A stretch of 64,000 nt of DNA from Planctomycetota bacterium (GCA_012960475.1 DUBE01000038.1:27958-91957); one strand, 5' to 3'; numbered from the stretch's first letter, positions 44,040 to 56,598 are shown. Program-made: numbers and translations. The notes: generated from the letters alone by a model not told the origin.

Positions 44040-44382
44040 GATGGATCGAGTCCTCTTTTCGAGGCTCAGTAGGGGGGGTGGGAAGCGCTGAGCCAGGGGG
44101 CTCGTGCGCTGGGGAAATGGTCGGGGGCCGCTCGCTTGAACGAGGGGCTTCCCAATTCCGTGGGATGCGGAATCATAGCGGGAGGGCCGCAGGGGTCAAG
44201 TCCGGAGGGACGGGAGGATCCTAGGGCCTATGGCTCACCTACCGCAGCAGGGCAGGGTGGCTACCCGATCCATGAGGAGAGCCCCTATTCGACGTTGAAT
44301 TCCAGATCGGTGGGGTCTGGGGATCGAGGAAGGGGGTGATCGGAGAGCAGATCCGCCTTCAGAGGGGCTCTTGGGGGCCCCC
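44040..44382. other. Intergenic stretch without a gene
   Basis: No ORF here is convincing. It should hold the promoter of the HEAT/receiver gene, and GGCTCAG (44063-44069) pairs with CTGAGCC (44088-44094). The motif CGACGTTGAATTCC near 44290 is inversely repeated as GGATTCAACATCG at 44387-44399, in the end of anmK. A GGGGGCCCCCC palindrome sits near 44373-44383, beside the anmK stop. Confidence 0.4.
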
Positions 44383-45570
44383 CTAGGATTCAACATCGAG
44401 TGGACAAGGACCCGGCGCAGGAGTCCAGCAGCCCAGGACCACCCCCTCCCGAGCCCCAGTCACCCGCACCCGGGTCACCGCCTCACCCGCCACAAAGCGC
44501 GCCCCAAGAGCCGCGAAAACCAGTGCCTCACGGGCATCCGGAGGTACGCCCAGCACCTCGCTGGTCACCACCTCCGCGCCCGTCTCAACCCCGAGTGCCT
44601 CCATCAAGGGCCCATGGTGAACTCCCCCGCCCGCAACTACAAGGCGCCCAACCGCCTGCGGCAAGAACTCCAGACCCCCGGCCACATGCCGGGCCACCGC
44701 CACGGCTGCGCTCGCCAACACACAACTCGCATCCACCCCAGGCGGCAAAGCCTCCAGCAACCCATCCAACCAGCGCGCCCCAAACATGTCCCGCCCGGTG
44801 CTGCAGGGGGGCTGCGACCCCACAAAGGGATGATCGAGAAACAACTCCACCAGCGCCCTGTCCGCCGTCCCTCGCCCAGCGCACTCCCCGCCCCTGTCCA
44901 AGGGCCGGTCCAACAACCGCCGCGCCAACCCATCGAGCAGCGCCCCGGCGGGCCCCGTGTCAAAGGCCATGACCTCACCATCGGTCCCGAGCCAGGTCAG
45001 GTTCGCAATGCCCCCGAGATTCAGGACACACAGAGGCCTCGCTTCCGCACCAAAAATCAGCTCATCCCCATAGGCGCTCAAGGGCGCCCCTTCGCCACCA
45101 GCCGCCAGGTCCCCCGCACGGAAGTCCGCCACCACCGGGCAGCCGGTCACAGCGGCGATGCGTGCGGGATCACCCAGTTGCAGGCTGGCAGGACCGGAGG
45201 TCTCTTGCCCGTCGTGATGCCAGAGGGTCTGACCATGGCTCGCAATCAGGTCCACAGACAAGTCAGCTTGCTTGCGGACCTCAACCAACGCTGCACCAAA
45301 GGCGAGCCCAAGATCCCGGTGCAGCAGGGCGGTTTCCCGCAGGCTCCAGTGGGCTCCGGCGAGGGCTTCTGTCAGGCACCGATCCAGATCCTCTGCATAC
45401 CCCAGGGTCTCGTAGGCCAAGAGTTCTGGCTGCCGCCACTCACCGTTCAGATCACGGAAGAACCGCACCAGCCCCACATCAACCCCGTCTGCGGAGGTAC
45501 CCGACAGGATTCCTGCACAGACCATTCCCTCTTCCGAGTGCAATTTACGGTGCAGAGTGGCAAGGTCCAT
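44383..45570 (-). CDS. anmK: Anhydro-N-acetylmuramic acid kinase
   Basis: 395 residues, normal for AnmK, from the ATG at 45570. It phosphorylates and opens 1,6-anhydro-MurNAc in cell-wall recycling. Signatures are AGILSGTSADGVDVGLV at the N-terminus, IASHGQTLWH, VVADFRAGDLAAGGEGAPL, LNLGGIANLTWL and FDTGPAGALLD, together defining the ATPase core. Divergent from the NtrC-type regulator with about 130 bases between starts. Confidence 0.92.
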   Translation of the reverse strand: MDLATLHRKLHSEEGMVCAGILSGTSADGVDVGLVRFFRDLNGEWRQPELLAYETLGYAEDLDRCLTEALAGAHWSLRETALLHRDLGLAFGAALVEVRKQADLSVDLIASHGQTLWHHDGQETSGPASLQLGDPARIAAVTGCPVVADFRAGDLAAGGEGAPLSAYGDELIFGAEARPLCVLNLGGIANLTWLGTDGEVMAFDTGPAGALLDGLARRLLDRPLDRGGECAGRGTADRALVELFLDHPFVGSQPPCSTGRDMFGARWLDGLLEALPPGVDASCVLASAAVAVARHVAGGLEFLPQAVGRLVVAGGGVHHGPLMEALGVETGAEVVTSEVLGVPPDAREALVFAALGARFVAGEAVTRVRVTGAREGVVLGCWTPAPGPCPLDVES

Positions 45571-45703
45571 GGGGCAGAACGCTCGAGGGCTTGGGCCCAG
45601 CGCGTCAGCCGAGCCTACCCAACTGGATGCTCGGACCCAACTGGCTGCTAAGCTGAACCACCCTTCTGAGGCCGCCAGGCCCAGAAGCTGCAGGACGATT
45701 GAA

Positions 45704-47116
45704 ATGAGTGACAAAAAATCAAAGGGCCGCACAGCGATTCTGGTGGCGGACGACGACGCAGATGTGCGCCTGGCCCTTGAGATGTCCCTCTCCTATGAAG
45801 GGTTTGAAGTCTGGACAGCCAAGGACGGAGAAGAGGCCTGGACACGGCTACAGAAGGGCATTGCCGAGGACAAGCCTGCCGCGCTTGTGCTCTCAGATCT
45901 GAAGATGCCCCGGCTCGATGGCATGGGGCTGCTGGAGAAAATCTCATCCCTCGACAATCCCCCGCAAGTGGTTGTGATCAGCGGCCACGGTGATGTGGAA
46001 GTAGCCGTTGCCGCCATGCAACGAGGCGCGGCAAACTTCTTGGAAAAGCCCCTGGACGAGAACCGCCTGAGGGCAACAATCCGAGCCACCCTGCGCCAGG
46101 GCGAGCTAACCCAGGAGAACCGACAACTACGCAACAAGCTGGTTCAGAACTGGGAGCTGGTGGGCCAGAGCGAGTCAATAGAACGCCTGCGCCACCAACT
46201 CCGGCAAGTGGCCGCCAGCGAAGCCACGGTCTTGATCACTGGCGAGAACGGAGTGGGCAAGGAGGTGGTGGCACGCAACCTGCACGCCCAATCCTCCCGC
46301 GCAGCAGCCCCATTCATCGCGGTCAATTGCGCAGCGATTCCCAGTGAGCTGATCGAGTCACAACTCTTCGGACACGAGAAGGGTTCCTTCACCGGAGCCA
46401 GCGAACGCCACATCGGCCACTTCGAAGCCGCTGATGGAGGCACCCTGTTCTTGGACGAGATCGGCGATATGCCCCCGGAAGCACAATCCAAGGTCTTGCG
46501 CTCGCTCGAGTCCCACGAGGTGGTGCGCGTAGGCACGAGCTCCGGCCGCAAGGTGGACATCCGCGTGATCGCCGCCACCAACGCTGACCTGGCCACCGCG
46601 GTGGAAGAGGGCAGCTTCCGCATGGACCTCTTCTACCGGCTGAATGTGGTGCCCCTGCGAGTCCCGGCCCTGCGCGAACGCGCTGAAGACATCCCCCTCC
46701 TGGCAGCTCACTTCCTCGCAAAAAGCGCCGAACGCACGGGGCTGCCCTGCCTCACCCTCGACCCCGAAACCCAGCTGCTCCTCGCCCAGCAGGACTTCCC
46801 CGGCAATGTGCGCCAACTACGCAACCTGATGGAAGGTGCCGCGATCTTCTCAGACGGAGCCACCATACAACCCGCCGACCTGGAAGCCGTCCTCTCCAAC
46901 GGCCCTGGTCTGGTAACCCCCCGCCAGCCTTCAGCCAACAAGGGCCACGACCCCTTCGACGCCGCCACCTTCGAGGAGTTCAAGATCCAGGCCGAGACCC
47001 TCTTCATCCGCCTGCGCCTCGAACGCAACGAAGGCAACATCAAACGCACCGCCGAGGAACTGGGGATGCAGCGCAGTCACTTGTATAAGAAGCTGGATCG
47101 GTATGGACTGAGGTGA
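45704..47116 (+). CDS. NtrC-family sigma54-dependent response regulator
   Basis: 470 residues from the ATG at 45704. A receiver domain (ILVADDDADV, phospho-acceptor Asp in LSDLKMPRLDG, Lys in LEKPLDE) is followed by an AAA+ domain with Walker A GENGVGKE, the sigma54 contact loop GSFTGAS (GAFTGA type) and Walker B GGTLFLDEIGD. A C-terminal Fis-type helix-turn-helix ends in GMQRSHLYKKLDRYGL. It activates sigma54 promoters by phosphorylation-dependent ATP hydrolysis. No partner kinase is adjacent. Its last 130 bases are duplicated at 48090-48239. Confidence 0.93.
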   Translation: MSDKKSKGRTAILVADDDADVRLALEMSLSYEGFEVWTAKDGEEAWTRLQKGIAEDKPAALVLSDLKMPRLDGMGLLEKISSLDNPPQVVVISGHGDVEVAVAAMQRGAANFLEKPLDENRLRATIRATLRQGELTQENRQLRNKLVQNWELVGQSESIERLRHQLRQVAASEATVLITGENGVGKEVVARNLHAQSSRAAAPFIAVNCAAIPSELIESQLFGHEKGSFTGASERHIGHFEAADGGTLFLDEIGDMPPEAQSKVLRSLESHEVVRVGTSSGRKVDIRVIAATNADLATAVEEGSFRMDLFYRLNVVPLRVPALRERAEDIPLLAAHFLAKSAERTGLPCLTLDPETQLLLAQQDFPGNVRQLRNLMEGAAIFSDGATIQPADLEAVLSNGPGLVTPRQPSANKGHDPFDAATFEEFKIQAETLFIRLRLERNEGNIKRTAEELGMQRSHLYKKLDRYGLR

Positions 47117-47302
47117 GGGGGCCGTGGCATGAGCGCCAGGCCCTCGCGTCATCTTGTCACCTAGCATGGAGTGTTCGCTCCAGCCTCGATCTGGTGGGAG
47201 AGGATCATCCCGTCCCTACCGTACTAGTCTCACCGTACTGTCGCAGGCCTCGCCAACACGAAGATGAGGTGTGCCCTTACGCCGCCCTGACTGCTGGTCG
47301 GC

Positions 47303-47551
47303 TCACTTTGCCTTGGCTACAGCATACTTGACCCGAATCTTGCTCCCGTCCACAGAAGTACTGTTCAGGCTCTTCACTGCCGCCTTGGCTTCTCCTGGAT
47401 TCGACATGACCGCAAAAGCAAATCCCTTGGATTCACCGCTGACCTTGTCTGACACCAGATCACAGGACTGTACGGTGCCATACTTTTGAAAAAGAGCCTT
47501 CAGGTCTTCTTCGGTTGTGCCGCGATCGAGATTGCGGATTATCAGTTTCAT
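47303..47551 (-). CDS. RRM-type RNA-binding protein
   Basis: 82 residues, a single RNA recognition motif: RNP2-like LIIRNL at the N-terminus, RNP1-like SKGFAFAV near 41-48, and the beta4 segment KIRVKYAVAKAK. Small single-RRM proteins are known in cyanobacteria and some other bacteria, where cold or RNA-metabolism roles are reported. It has a normal ATG and stands alone between the regulator and the transposase remnant. The RNA target is unknown. Confidence 0.87.
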   Translation of the reverse strand: MKLIIRNLDRGTTEEDLKALFQKYGTVQSCDLVSDKVSGESKGFAFAVMSNPGEAKAAVKSLNSTSVDGSKIRVKYAVAKAK

Positions 47552-47939
47552 CAGTTGTTGGGCCAGCAGGTGGCAAGTATCCGGTGTAAGGACTCATCGT
47601 ACTGTATGGCGTACACGGCCGGGGGGATCCGCCGCGGACGCGCAGGGACCCTCCGTCTGCATAAGCTCGTCCTGGTGTTCTCAAGAGACCATCTAAAAGC
47701 CACGGACTCTCTCCTTTAAACCGGCTCAAGGTGCATAGGAAGAACCACATCACCCCAGACGAGATCGTCCGAAGGAGGACCGGGTCCACGGGACCACCGA
47801 AGTTGAGAGAGCAACTTTCACCCCCGGGGGCATGGAAATAGGCAGGCATTTCGAGCACCAAAGCCTCTGGCCTGCAACGAGCCCCGAGATCCTGAACGAA
47901 GACTCGCACGCCGCTCATAAGCGACCTGCGCTAATACCG
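47552..47939. other. Stretch with no supportable gene, probably decayed DNA
   Basis: No frame looks like a real protein; open frames on either strand have erratic composition. It lies between the RRM gene and the transposase tail and may include the RRM promoter and eroded mobile-element sequence. Confidence 0.35.
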
Positions 47940-48091
47940 CCCAGTCCAGACCCCCACAGCTGGTCGCAACTGATGCGCCGGGTGTTCTCCCTTAACCTCC
48001 TGCTATGGGCAAGATGCGGTGGTCGACGAGAGCTGATCTCCCTGATCACCAACCCGCCGATCATACGCCGCATCCTGTAGCACCCCGGCAT
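47940..48091 (+). mobile_element. Remnant of an IS91/IS801-like transposase C-terminus
   Basis: Translation reads HSWSQLMRRVFSLNLLLWAR, then CGGRRELISLITNPPIIRRI, L, a TAG stop (48078-48080) and HPGI. This matches the conserved IS91-family transposase tail, of the general form TWAxLLxRVFxxDVxxCPRCGGxMxxIAxIxDPxVIxxILxHLGL. One zinc-ligand Cys is replaced (WARCGG) and a stop interrupts the frame. Everything N-terminal, including the Tyr nucleophile, is missing. No terminal repeats are expected for this rolling-circle family, so boundaries are uncertain. Confidence 0.68.
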
Positions 48092-48239
48092 ACAGGCCGA
48101 GACACTCTTCATCCGCCTGCGCCTCGAACGCAACGAACGCAACGACGGCAACGACGGCAACATCAAACGCACCGCCGAAGAACTCGGTATGCAGCGCAGT
48201 CACCTCTACAAGAAGCTTGACCGGTACGGACTCAGGTAA
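48092..48239 (+). pseudogene. Duplicated 3' end of the NtrC-type regulator
   Basis: The frame QAETLFIRLRLERNERNDGN, DGNIKRTAEELGMQRSHLYK, KLDRYGLR then stop repeats the last 43 codons of the regulator at 45704-47116, with an 18-base expansion (NERNDGNDGN for NEGN) and several silent changes. It holds only the Fis-type helix-turn-helix. It continues in frame from the transposase remnant after its stop codon, with no start of its own. Probably not expressed. Confidence 0.82.
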
Positions 48240-48260
48240 GAGAACAGCGCTCGAGAAACC

Positions 48261-48890
48261 CTAGGGCAATCGCAATTGCATGCCCACGCTCAGAGCGTTC
48301 GACTCGCCAAGCACATCTTGGTTCGCAGCTTGGATGCGCCACCACCACTCACCCTTGCCGTAGTACTTGACGGCAATGTCCCATAGGCAGTCGCCTTCAA
48401 CCACCGTATACATCCGCTCGGCAGCAGTGCCGTCGTCTTCCACAGCTATCCAGATACGGGTACCAGCGACAGGAGTCTCGAGGTCTTCGTTCTCGCGGCG
48501 CACAACGATCGCGCGAGAAGACTCACCGTAGCAGCAGGCGGCGATGGACTCAAAGGTGTCGCCGGGCTGCACGGTGTAGAGCATCCGACCGGGATCCTGG
48601 GAGGGTTCCAGCGAGAGCCGGGTGATCAGATCACCCATTGGCAAGTCAAGGACCGCAGCCGTTTCGGGCTCGGGGTTGACCTCGGGCGCGTCGGCGGGAG
48701 CGGAGAATGTTGCGTCCTCCTCTTCCGCGCGAACGGGAACGCCTGCCACATCGAGTGCCAGGCCCTCCACCACCGGGTCCACCCCGACAGCCGCTAGGGT
48801 GTCGTCAGGTGCCCAGATCTGTGCCGCCCCCAATATGCCCACGATGACCAGTAGGACGCTCAATACGACCAGCTTCTCGATCTTTCCCAT
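48261..48890 (-). CDS. Membrane-anchored protein with two LysM domains
   Basis: 209 residues from the ATG at 48890. One N-terminal hydrophobic segment (about 7-27) anchors or exports it. An acidic linker (about 50-85) leads to LysM repeat 1 (YTVQPGDTFESIAACCYGES) and LysM repeat 2 (YTVVEGDCLWDIAVKYYGKG). LysM domains bind the GlcNAc backbone of peptidoglycan or chitin. No catalytic domain is present, so it is probably a wall-binding structural protein. Confidence 0.82.
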   Translation of the reverse strand: MGKIEKLVVLSVLLVIVGILGAAQIWAPDDTLAAVGVDPVVEGLALDVAGVPVRAEEEDATFSAPADAPEVNPEPETAAVLDLPMGDLITRLSLEPSQDPGRMLYTVQPGDTFESIAACCYGESSRAIVVRRENEDLETPVAGTRIWIAVEDDGTAAERMYTVVEGDCLWDIAVKYYGKGEWWWRIQAANQDVLGESNALSVGMQLRLP

Positions 48891-49201
48891 TGCCTGCCCT
48901 TGCCCGGTGGTGCCGGGTCCCCCTTTTCTTGATGCGGTGTGTGAGACCTCAGAGCCGTAGTCGGGAGCGCCACTTGCCTGCGCAGTGCCCCCTGGCCCGA
49001 GGTCATGGTGAAGTGTTGTGAAGCCGAGGACAGGTGTGCGGTTGCCCTCGACAGGCACGAGGTTCGGAAACCCAGGAGACGGAGTCAAAGAAAAAAGAGG
49101 CGCAGGGACCGATCGGGTGCGGGTAAATGCCACCCATGGGGCGCCAGAAGCAGGCCTCGGGTTCTCCCGTGCGAGCCAGAAGGCTAGAGTTTGGGCTTCC
49201 C

Positions 49202-51616
49202 ATGGTGCCCATTCCCCAGTCTGCTGCCGCCCACCAGGGTGCAGAGCCCTCTCACCAGACCCCTCCTCAGCCCTCGGGACTGCGCGGAGCCTGGCTCTGG
49301 CTCTTGATCCTGGGCACCCTGGGCCTGCAAGGGATCTCCTGGCACATTCTGGAAGGCTATCAGACTGCGGACTCCATCGAATATGTGGAGAACGCACAAG
49401 CGTTGGTGCGCGGTCATGATGTGATTGACAGCATCGCCATTCGCTCGGCGTTTTTTCCTCTGATCCTGACGCCGCCCCTGTGGTTGGCAGATCGCTTTGG
49501 AATCGAGGACCAGCGGCCATTGTTCCTGATCCTGCGCCTGTTTCAGATGGGCATAGGGTTGTGGGTTGTGCTGGCGGCGGCGAGTCTTGGGGCCAGGCTT
49601 GGGGGCAGGCGCTCCGGATTGCTGGCAGGCTGGATGATGGCCCTCAATCCTGTTTTCTTGCAATACACGGTTTCGCCTTTGACGGATTTGGGTGCGGCTC
49701 TTTGCATCTCCATGGGGCTGATCCAACTGGCGAAGATACGGGACACAAGATCTGGCTGGCGCGCGGGGATTTGGATGGGGCTGGGTGTCATCGTTTCCTA
49801 CAAAGCGATCGCCACGGTGGCTCCCATGTTCCTGATCTTGGTGCTGGCGGAACGCTGGCGAGGACGCGCCCATTGGATCGCGTTCTTGCGTGGGGTGGCC
49901 TGCTGCTTTGTTTTTCAGGTGCTGCTGGACTGGGCCACTTATGGAAGTCCCGGGCACTCCCTGTTCCTTTACATGGGAGCGAACTTTGGTCCCCTGGCAG
50001 GCAAGCTGTTCTGGGTGCCTGGGGGTTGGCTGACGGAGGTGGTTCCTCCCGTGGGCCGCTTCCTACAAGAGATCGGAGCCTTCCTCTACTCCTTCAGCAG
50101 TCAGTTGGGGGAGGACTCTCAAGCGGTCATCGGCGAACAGATTCGCGGACGCTACCCTTGGCATTGGTACGCCACCTCGCTGCAGGCCTGGTTTGTGGCA
50201 CCCTTCGCTGTTTGCGCTCTGGCGGGCTTTTGGACCGCTTTCAGACACCGCAAGAAGATCAGCCTCCTGCCTCTCGCCGCAGCGCTTTTCTATATCGGCC
50301 TGATTTCAACCAAGGGCTGGAAGGACCAGCGACTGCTGTTGGTGGTACTGCCAGTGATAGCGGCCTATGGCGGCTGGGGTCTGGATTGGCTGGTTCGCTG
50401 GAGATCTGCGGCCACGGGGACTACCGAGCAGCAGGGTCGTCTGGGCCCGTTGCGATGGTTGCTCATGGTCGTTTGCATCGTCCTGGGTGCGAGCCTGGGC
50501 CTGGACCAATTGCTGGCCCGCAATACGCGCAAATTCTCAGGCTATTGGGAAGCCATGGCCTGGATTCAACGGGAAGCAGACGCACGTCAAGCGGACGATT
50601 CCCAAGCCCCCGCCCTGCGCGTGGCCAGCGCCTATCACTGGGCATGTTTCCTGCGCGATGGACCGGGATTGGTGCTGGAAAAACTCCCGCACCAGATCGA
50701 CGGCTGGAGTCACTTGAGCGATGTGCAACGCCGGGACAACCTGGGTGCGCTACTGCGCCAGGACTATGTGATCGTGCACATGCCAGTGCTCACCAACCCT
50801 GGGCACATGGACCTCATGCACACGATCAACCGCCAGTTCGCTGTACACGCGATGTTCTGGAATCAAACCGACTTCGAAGACATCGGCCCGGTGTTTCTGA
50901 TGAAGCGCCGCACAGGCGGTAGCGATGAACGCACGCTGTATGCCCGAGAGGAAAACATCGATCCCAGGGCCTATCGCCAGGAACATTTCTTGCCAAGGCC
51001 ACGGGTGTTTGTGCGGCCTGACCTTGGCGAAGAGGTCTGGTTCCTGGGCTTCCAGTACGAGGTTCTGCCAGGTGACGATCACGGTTGGATCACCCTGCAC
51101 CACTGGTGCGCCAGTGAGCGAATTCAGGCGGACTATGCCATCGTCCAGCGGGTGACAACGGTGGACGAGAGCAACAGCTACCAGGCAAATTTCCAGCCTG
51201 CCTGGGGTGCGGCCCCCACCAACAGCTGGACCCGGGGAACATTGGTGCGGGAAAGCTACCCTGTGCTGGCTGCCGCCGAGCCCTTCGCCTGGCAGGAGCC
51301 CTACCGGCCGATGGGAGGAGAATACCGGCGCGGAGACCTGATGCCCGCCTGGCTCTGGCTGGACTACGTGACCTTTGATTTGGACCCCGACGACGGCTCG
51401 GCCTTCATCAACGCGAGACTGGAACTCGCGAAACCCGGGACCCGAGAGCCTCTCAGGGGGCCCAGCAATCAGGATCAGCGCAGCATGCCCGGGGGCTATG
51501 CCTGGAGCCTGGAGGGACATGTGCAGGTGGGGAGTTTCCTGCTGGCGGTGCCCCCGGATGCCCGGATGGCCCTGGATGAGGCCCTGGACAATGGCGAAGG
51601 ACAAGGCGTCCAGTGA
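49202..51616 (+). CDS. GT-C-type multi-pass membrane glycosyltransferase-like protein
   Basis: 804 residues; ATG at 49202 chosen, upstream codons being Arg-rich and unlikely. About ten membrane helices in residues 25-445 with an early acidic loop (YQTADSIEYVENAQALVRG) resemble the ArnT/PMT (GT39) family, which uses polyprenyl-phosphate sugar donors. The C-terminal 350 residues are soluble, with no known domain, probably periplasmic. The product glycan or protein is unknown. The neighbouring kdsB points to envelope glycan work, but the link is weak. Confidence 0.7.
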   Translation: MVPIPQSAAAHQGAEPSHQTPPQPSGLRGAWLWLLILGTLGLQGISWHILEGYQTADSIEYVENAQALVRGHDVIDSIAIRSAFFPLILTPPLWLADRFGIEDQRPLFLILRLFQMGIGLWVVLAAASLGARLGGRRSGLLAGWMMALNPVFLQYTVSPLTDLGAALCISMGLIQLAKIRDTRSGWRAGIWMGLGVIVSYKAIATVAPMFLILVLAERWRGRAHWIAFLRGVACCFVFQVLLDWATYGSPGHSLFLYMGANFGPLAGKLFWVPGGWLTEVVPPVGRFLQEIGAFLYSFSSQLGEDSQAVIGEQIRGRYPWHWYATSLQAWFVAPFAVCALAGFWTAFRHRKKISLLPLAAALFYIGLISTKGWKDQRLLLVVLPVIAAYGGWGLDWLVRWRSAATGTTEQQGRLGPLRWLLMVVCIVLGASLGLDQLLARNTRKFSGYWEAMAWIQREADARQADDSQAPALRVASAYHWACFLRDGPGLVLEKLPHQIDGWSHLSDVQRRDNLGALLRQDYVIVHMPVLTNPGHMDLMHTINRQFAVHAMFWNQTDFEDIGPVFLMKRRTGGSDERTLYAREENIDPRAYRQEHFLPRPRVFVRPDLGEEVWFLGFQYEVLPGDDHGWITLHHWCASERIQADYAIVQRVTTVDESNSYQANFQPAWGAAPTNSWTRGTLVRESYPVLAAAEPFAWQEPYRPMGGEYRRGDLMPAWLWLDYVTFDLDPDDGSAFINARLELAKPGTREPLRGPSNQDQRSMPGGYAWSLEGHVQVGSFLLAVPPDARMALDEALDNGEGQGVQ

Positions 51617-51786
51617 TTCAAGATGCGGCGGTCAAAGCTGCACGGGGCCCTGGGCCATTGAGACGCTGGCATCGCACTGGAGCCTCCCAGCTCCCATCCG
51701 ACGGTTGAGCAAACCCCCTCGCGCGGATATCCTGATGGGGCCACGGACCCCCGGCCCAAACCTCGACGGGCCCCCCGACCACGCCA

Positions 51787-52349
51787 ATGAACTCCCCCAT
51801 CCGCGCGATTTCCTCTGCCCTTGTGTTCTGCACCCTGGGACTGCTTTCCCACTCCTGCGCTTCGGGACCCAAGATCGACGGCATGCTTGAGCAACCGATT
51901 CGACTGACCATGACCGATTTTCGCACCGACACTGAGATGACCCTGGTCAACGACGCCTGGCTCCAGGGCCAGGGGTTCCAGGGGGTCAATGCGAGCGCAC
52001 GAAAGGCGGCCTTCTTCTCAGTGACCCGCGGCAAGAGCAAGACCACCACCAAGGTGCTCGACAACCGCCAGGCGGCCCTGCTTGTGAACCACATACGTAC
52101 AGAGTTTGATTTCAACGCCCACGCGGTTGCAGGCCCGACTCCCCCCGGGGGAGGCTACTTCTCCTCGGCGATGGAAATCGAAGTGGCCGGCCGATCAAAA
52201 CACTTCGGCTACCAGAGCGGCTTGCCACCGAGCGCGGTCTTGCATCTCAGAGATACCAAGAAGGTCTTTGTAGCCGTTTACAACCAAGTCTATTCCCTAC
52301 AGTCCGTGGAGGACGCAGAGGGCTTCAAGAGGGAAATAGGAAGGCGCTG

Positions 52350-52350
<1 letters not shown>
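51787..52350 (+). CDS. Hypothetical lipoprotein
   Basis: 187 residues with a lipoprotein signal (SHSC, Cys near 24). The mature part is mixed alpha/beta with no recognised motif. The stop overlaps the kdsB start (TGATG), so the two are translationally coupled. The kdsB and pyrG genes that follow are in the same transcript. Confidence 0.55.
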
Positions 52351-55107
<2,757 letters not shown>

Positions 55108-55138
55108 CCCTTGAGGGCCAGGCCCGAACGTCAGTGGT

Positions 55139-55169
55139 GAGTGGATCAACCCAGCGAGTTGATCCGCTC
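55139..55169. terminator. Hairpin between convergent genes
   Basis: GAGTGGATCAAC (55139-55150), loop CCAGCGA, GTTGATCCGCTC (55158-55169): a 12-bp stem with one T-G pair, then CGTCTCTTCTC. It can end both the pyrG operon and the acyl-CoA dehydrogenase gene. Confidence 0.7.
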
Positions 55170-55178
55170 CGTCTCTTC

Positions 55179-56348
55179 TCAGCGATAGGCGGGAATGCCG
55201 GTCAATTCGTGCCCCAAGGCAAGCGTGTGAATGTCGTGGGTGCCCTCATAAGTGACCACCGACTCCATATTGAGCATGTGACGGCCCGTGTGGTACTCAA
55301 GGCTGATGCCATTGGCTCCCAACATGTCGCGGCAGGTGCGGGAAGTCTTGAGGGCCATGCTCACATTGTTGCGCTTGGCCATGGAGACCTGATGAGGGGT
55401 GAACTTGCCCTCGTCCTTGAGACGCCCCAGCCTCAGGGCCATGAGTTGAGCCAAGCTGATGTCCGTTGCCATGTCCGCCAGCTTCTTCTGGGCCAGCTGG
55501 AACGCCGCCAGAGGCTTGTCAAAGACTATGCGCTGCTTTGAATAGCGCAAGGCCTCGTCGAAGCAAGCCTCGGCTGCCCCCACAGCGCCCCAGGCAATGC
55601 CGTAGCGCGCCTGGGTCAAACAACCCAGAGGCCCCTTGAGGCCCTTGGCCTCTGGCATCAGGGCACCGTTGGGCACGCGTACATCTTCAAGCACCAGCTC
55701 CGATGTTATTGAGGCCCGCAGGCTCCACTTGTGTTTCTGTTCAGGCGCGCTGAAACCCTTGAGATTGGTGGGCACGATGAACCCGCGAATCCCCTCCTCC
55801 GCGCGTGCCCAGACGATGGCTACCTGCGAACAGGTTCCGTTCGTAATCCACATCTTGCGGCCATTCAGGATCCAGTCGTCCCCGTCCCTCTTGGCGGTGG
55901 TCAACATTCCACCGGGATTGGAACCAAAGTCCGGCTCGGTCAAGCCGAAGCAACCAATTGCCTCGCCCGATGCCAAACGAGGCAGCCACTCCTGTTTCTG
56001 TTCTTGCGAACCATAGGCCAGAATCGGATACATGACCAAGGAACCCTGCACTGAGACGAAAGATCGCAGACCTGAGTCCGCCCGCTCAAGCTCCTGACAG
56101 ATCAAGCCATAGGTCACGCTATTGAGGCCGGCACCCCCGTACTCCTCGGGAACTGTGGGGCCGAACACACCGAGTTCTGCCAGTTCCCCAACCAACTCCA
56201 TTGGGAAGGTCCCTGCTTCAAAATGCTCCATGACCAGCGGCATGAATCGCTCGGAGCACCAGGACCGCACGGCATCGCGGACCATCAGTTCCTCTTCGGA
56301 AAACTGATCGTCGAGGGCCAGGAAATCGAGTTGTTGATAGGGATCCAT
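55179..56348 (-). CDS. Acyl-CoA dehydrogenase, glutaryl-CoA dehydrogenase-like
   Basis: 389 residues from the ATG at 56348; upstream sequence in frame is low-complexity. ACAD folds are marked by CFGLTEPDFGSNPGGMLTTA, KMWITNGTCSQVAIVWAR and VRVPNGALMP. The catalytic base Glu lies in VTYEGTHDIHTL near the C-terminus, with RDMLGANGISLEYHTGRHML before it. That pattern is closest to glutaryl-CoA dehydrogenase, which oxidises and decarboxylates glutaryl-CoA from lysine and tryptophan breakdown. Other short-chain substrates are possible. Confidence 0.88.
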   Translation of the reverse strand: MDPYQQLDFLALDDQFSEEELMVRDAVRSWCSERFMPLVMEHFEAGTFPMELVGELAELGVFGPTVPEEYGGAGLNSVTYGLICQELERADSGLRSFVSVQGSLVMYPILAYGSQEQKQEWLPRLASGEAIGCFGLTEPDFGSNPGGMLTTAKRDGDDWILNGRKMWITNGTCSQVAIVWARAEEGIRGFIVPTNLKGFSAPEQKHKWSLRASITSELVLEDVRVPNGALMPEAKGLKGPLGCLTQARYGIAWGAVGAAEACFDEALRYSKQRIVFDKPLAAFQLAQKKLADMATDISLAQLMALRLGRLKDEGKFTPHQVSMAKRNNVSMALKTSRTCRDMLGANGISLEYHTGRHMLNMESVVTYEGTHDIHTLALGHELTGIPAYR

Positions 56349-56598
56349 TGGGTCGCTCTGGGGATTGAGGCGTAGCAGATGGTGCCTTGGCTGGATTGCC
56401 CAGGCCCAGTGACAACTCTTCCAGAATACGCGCAAGAAGCCCCAAGGAGATCCAAAGAAGGGGGACAGGGGGCTCCTGTTCCCCTTCCAAAACAGCCCCC
56501 GCGCCCACGAGATCGAAGATCCCATCCCTCCTCCTGCCCTCACTCCTCGCCCTGCCCCCTTGTCCAGGGCCCTCCCACCTGCAACCCTGCACGAGCCC

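Noticed and set aside
44287..44401. Inverted repeat CGACGTTGAATTCC / GGATTCAACATCG
   Set aside because: Arms are 85 bases apart and one lies in the anmK coding end; too weak to call a mobile-element end or terminator.
47460..47918. Minus-strand open frame of about 150 codons
   Set aside because: It overlaps the RRM gene in another frame, has erratic composition and no recognisable motif.
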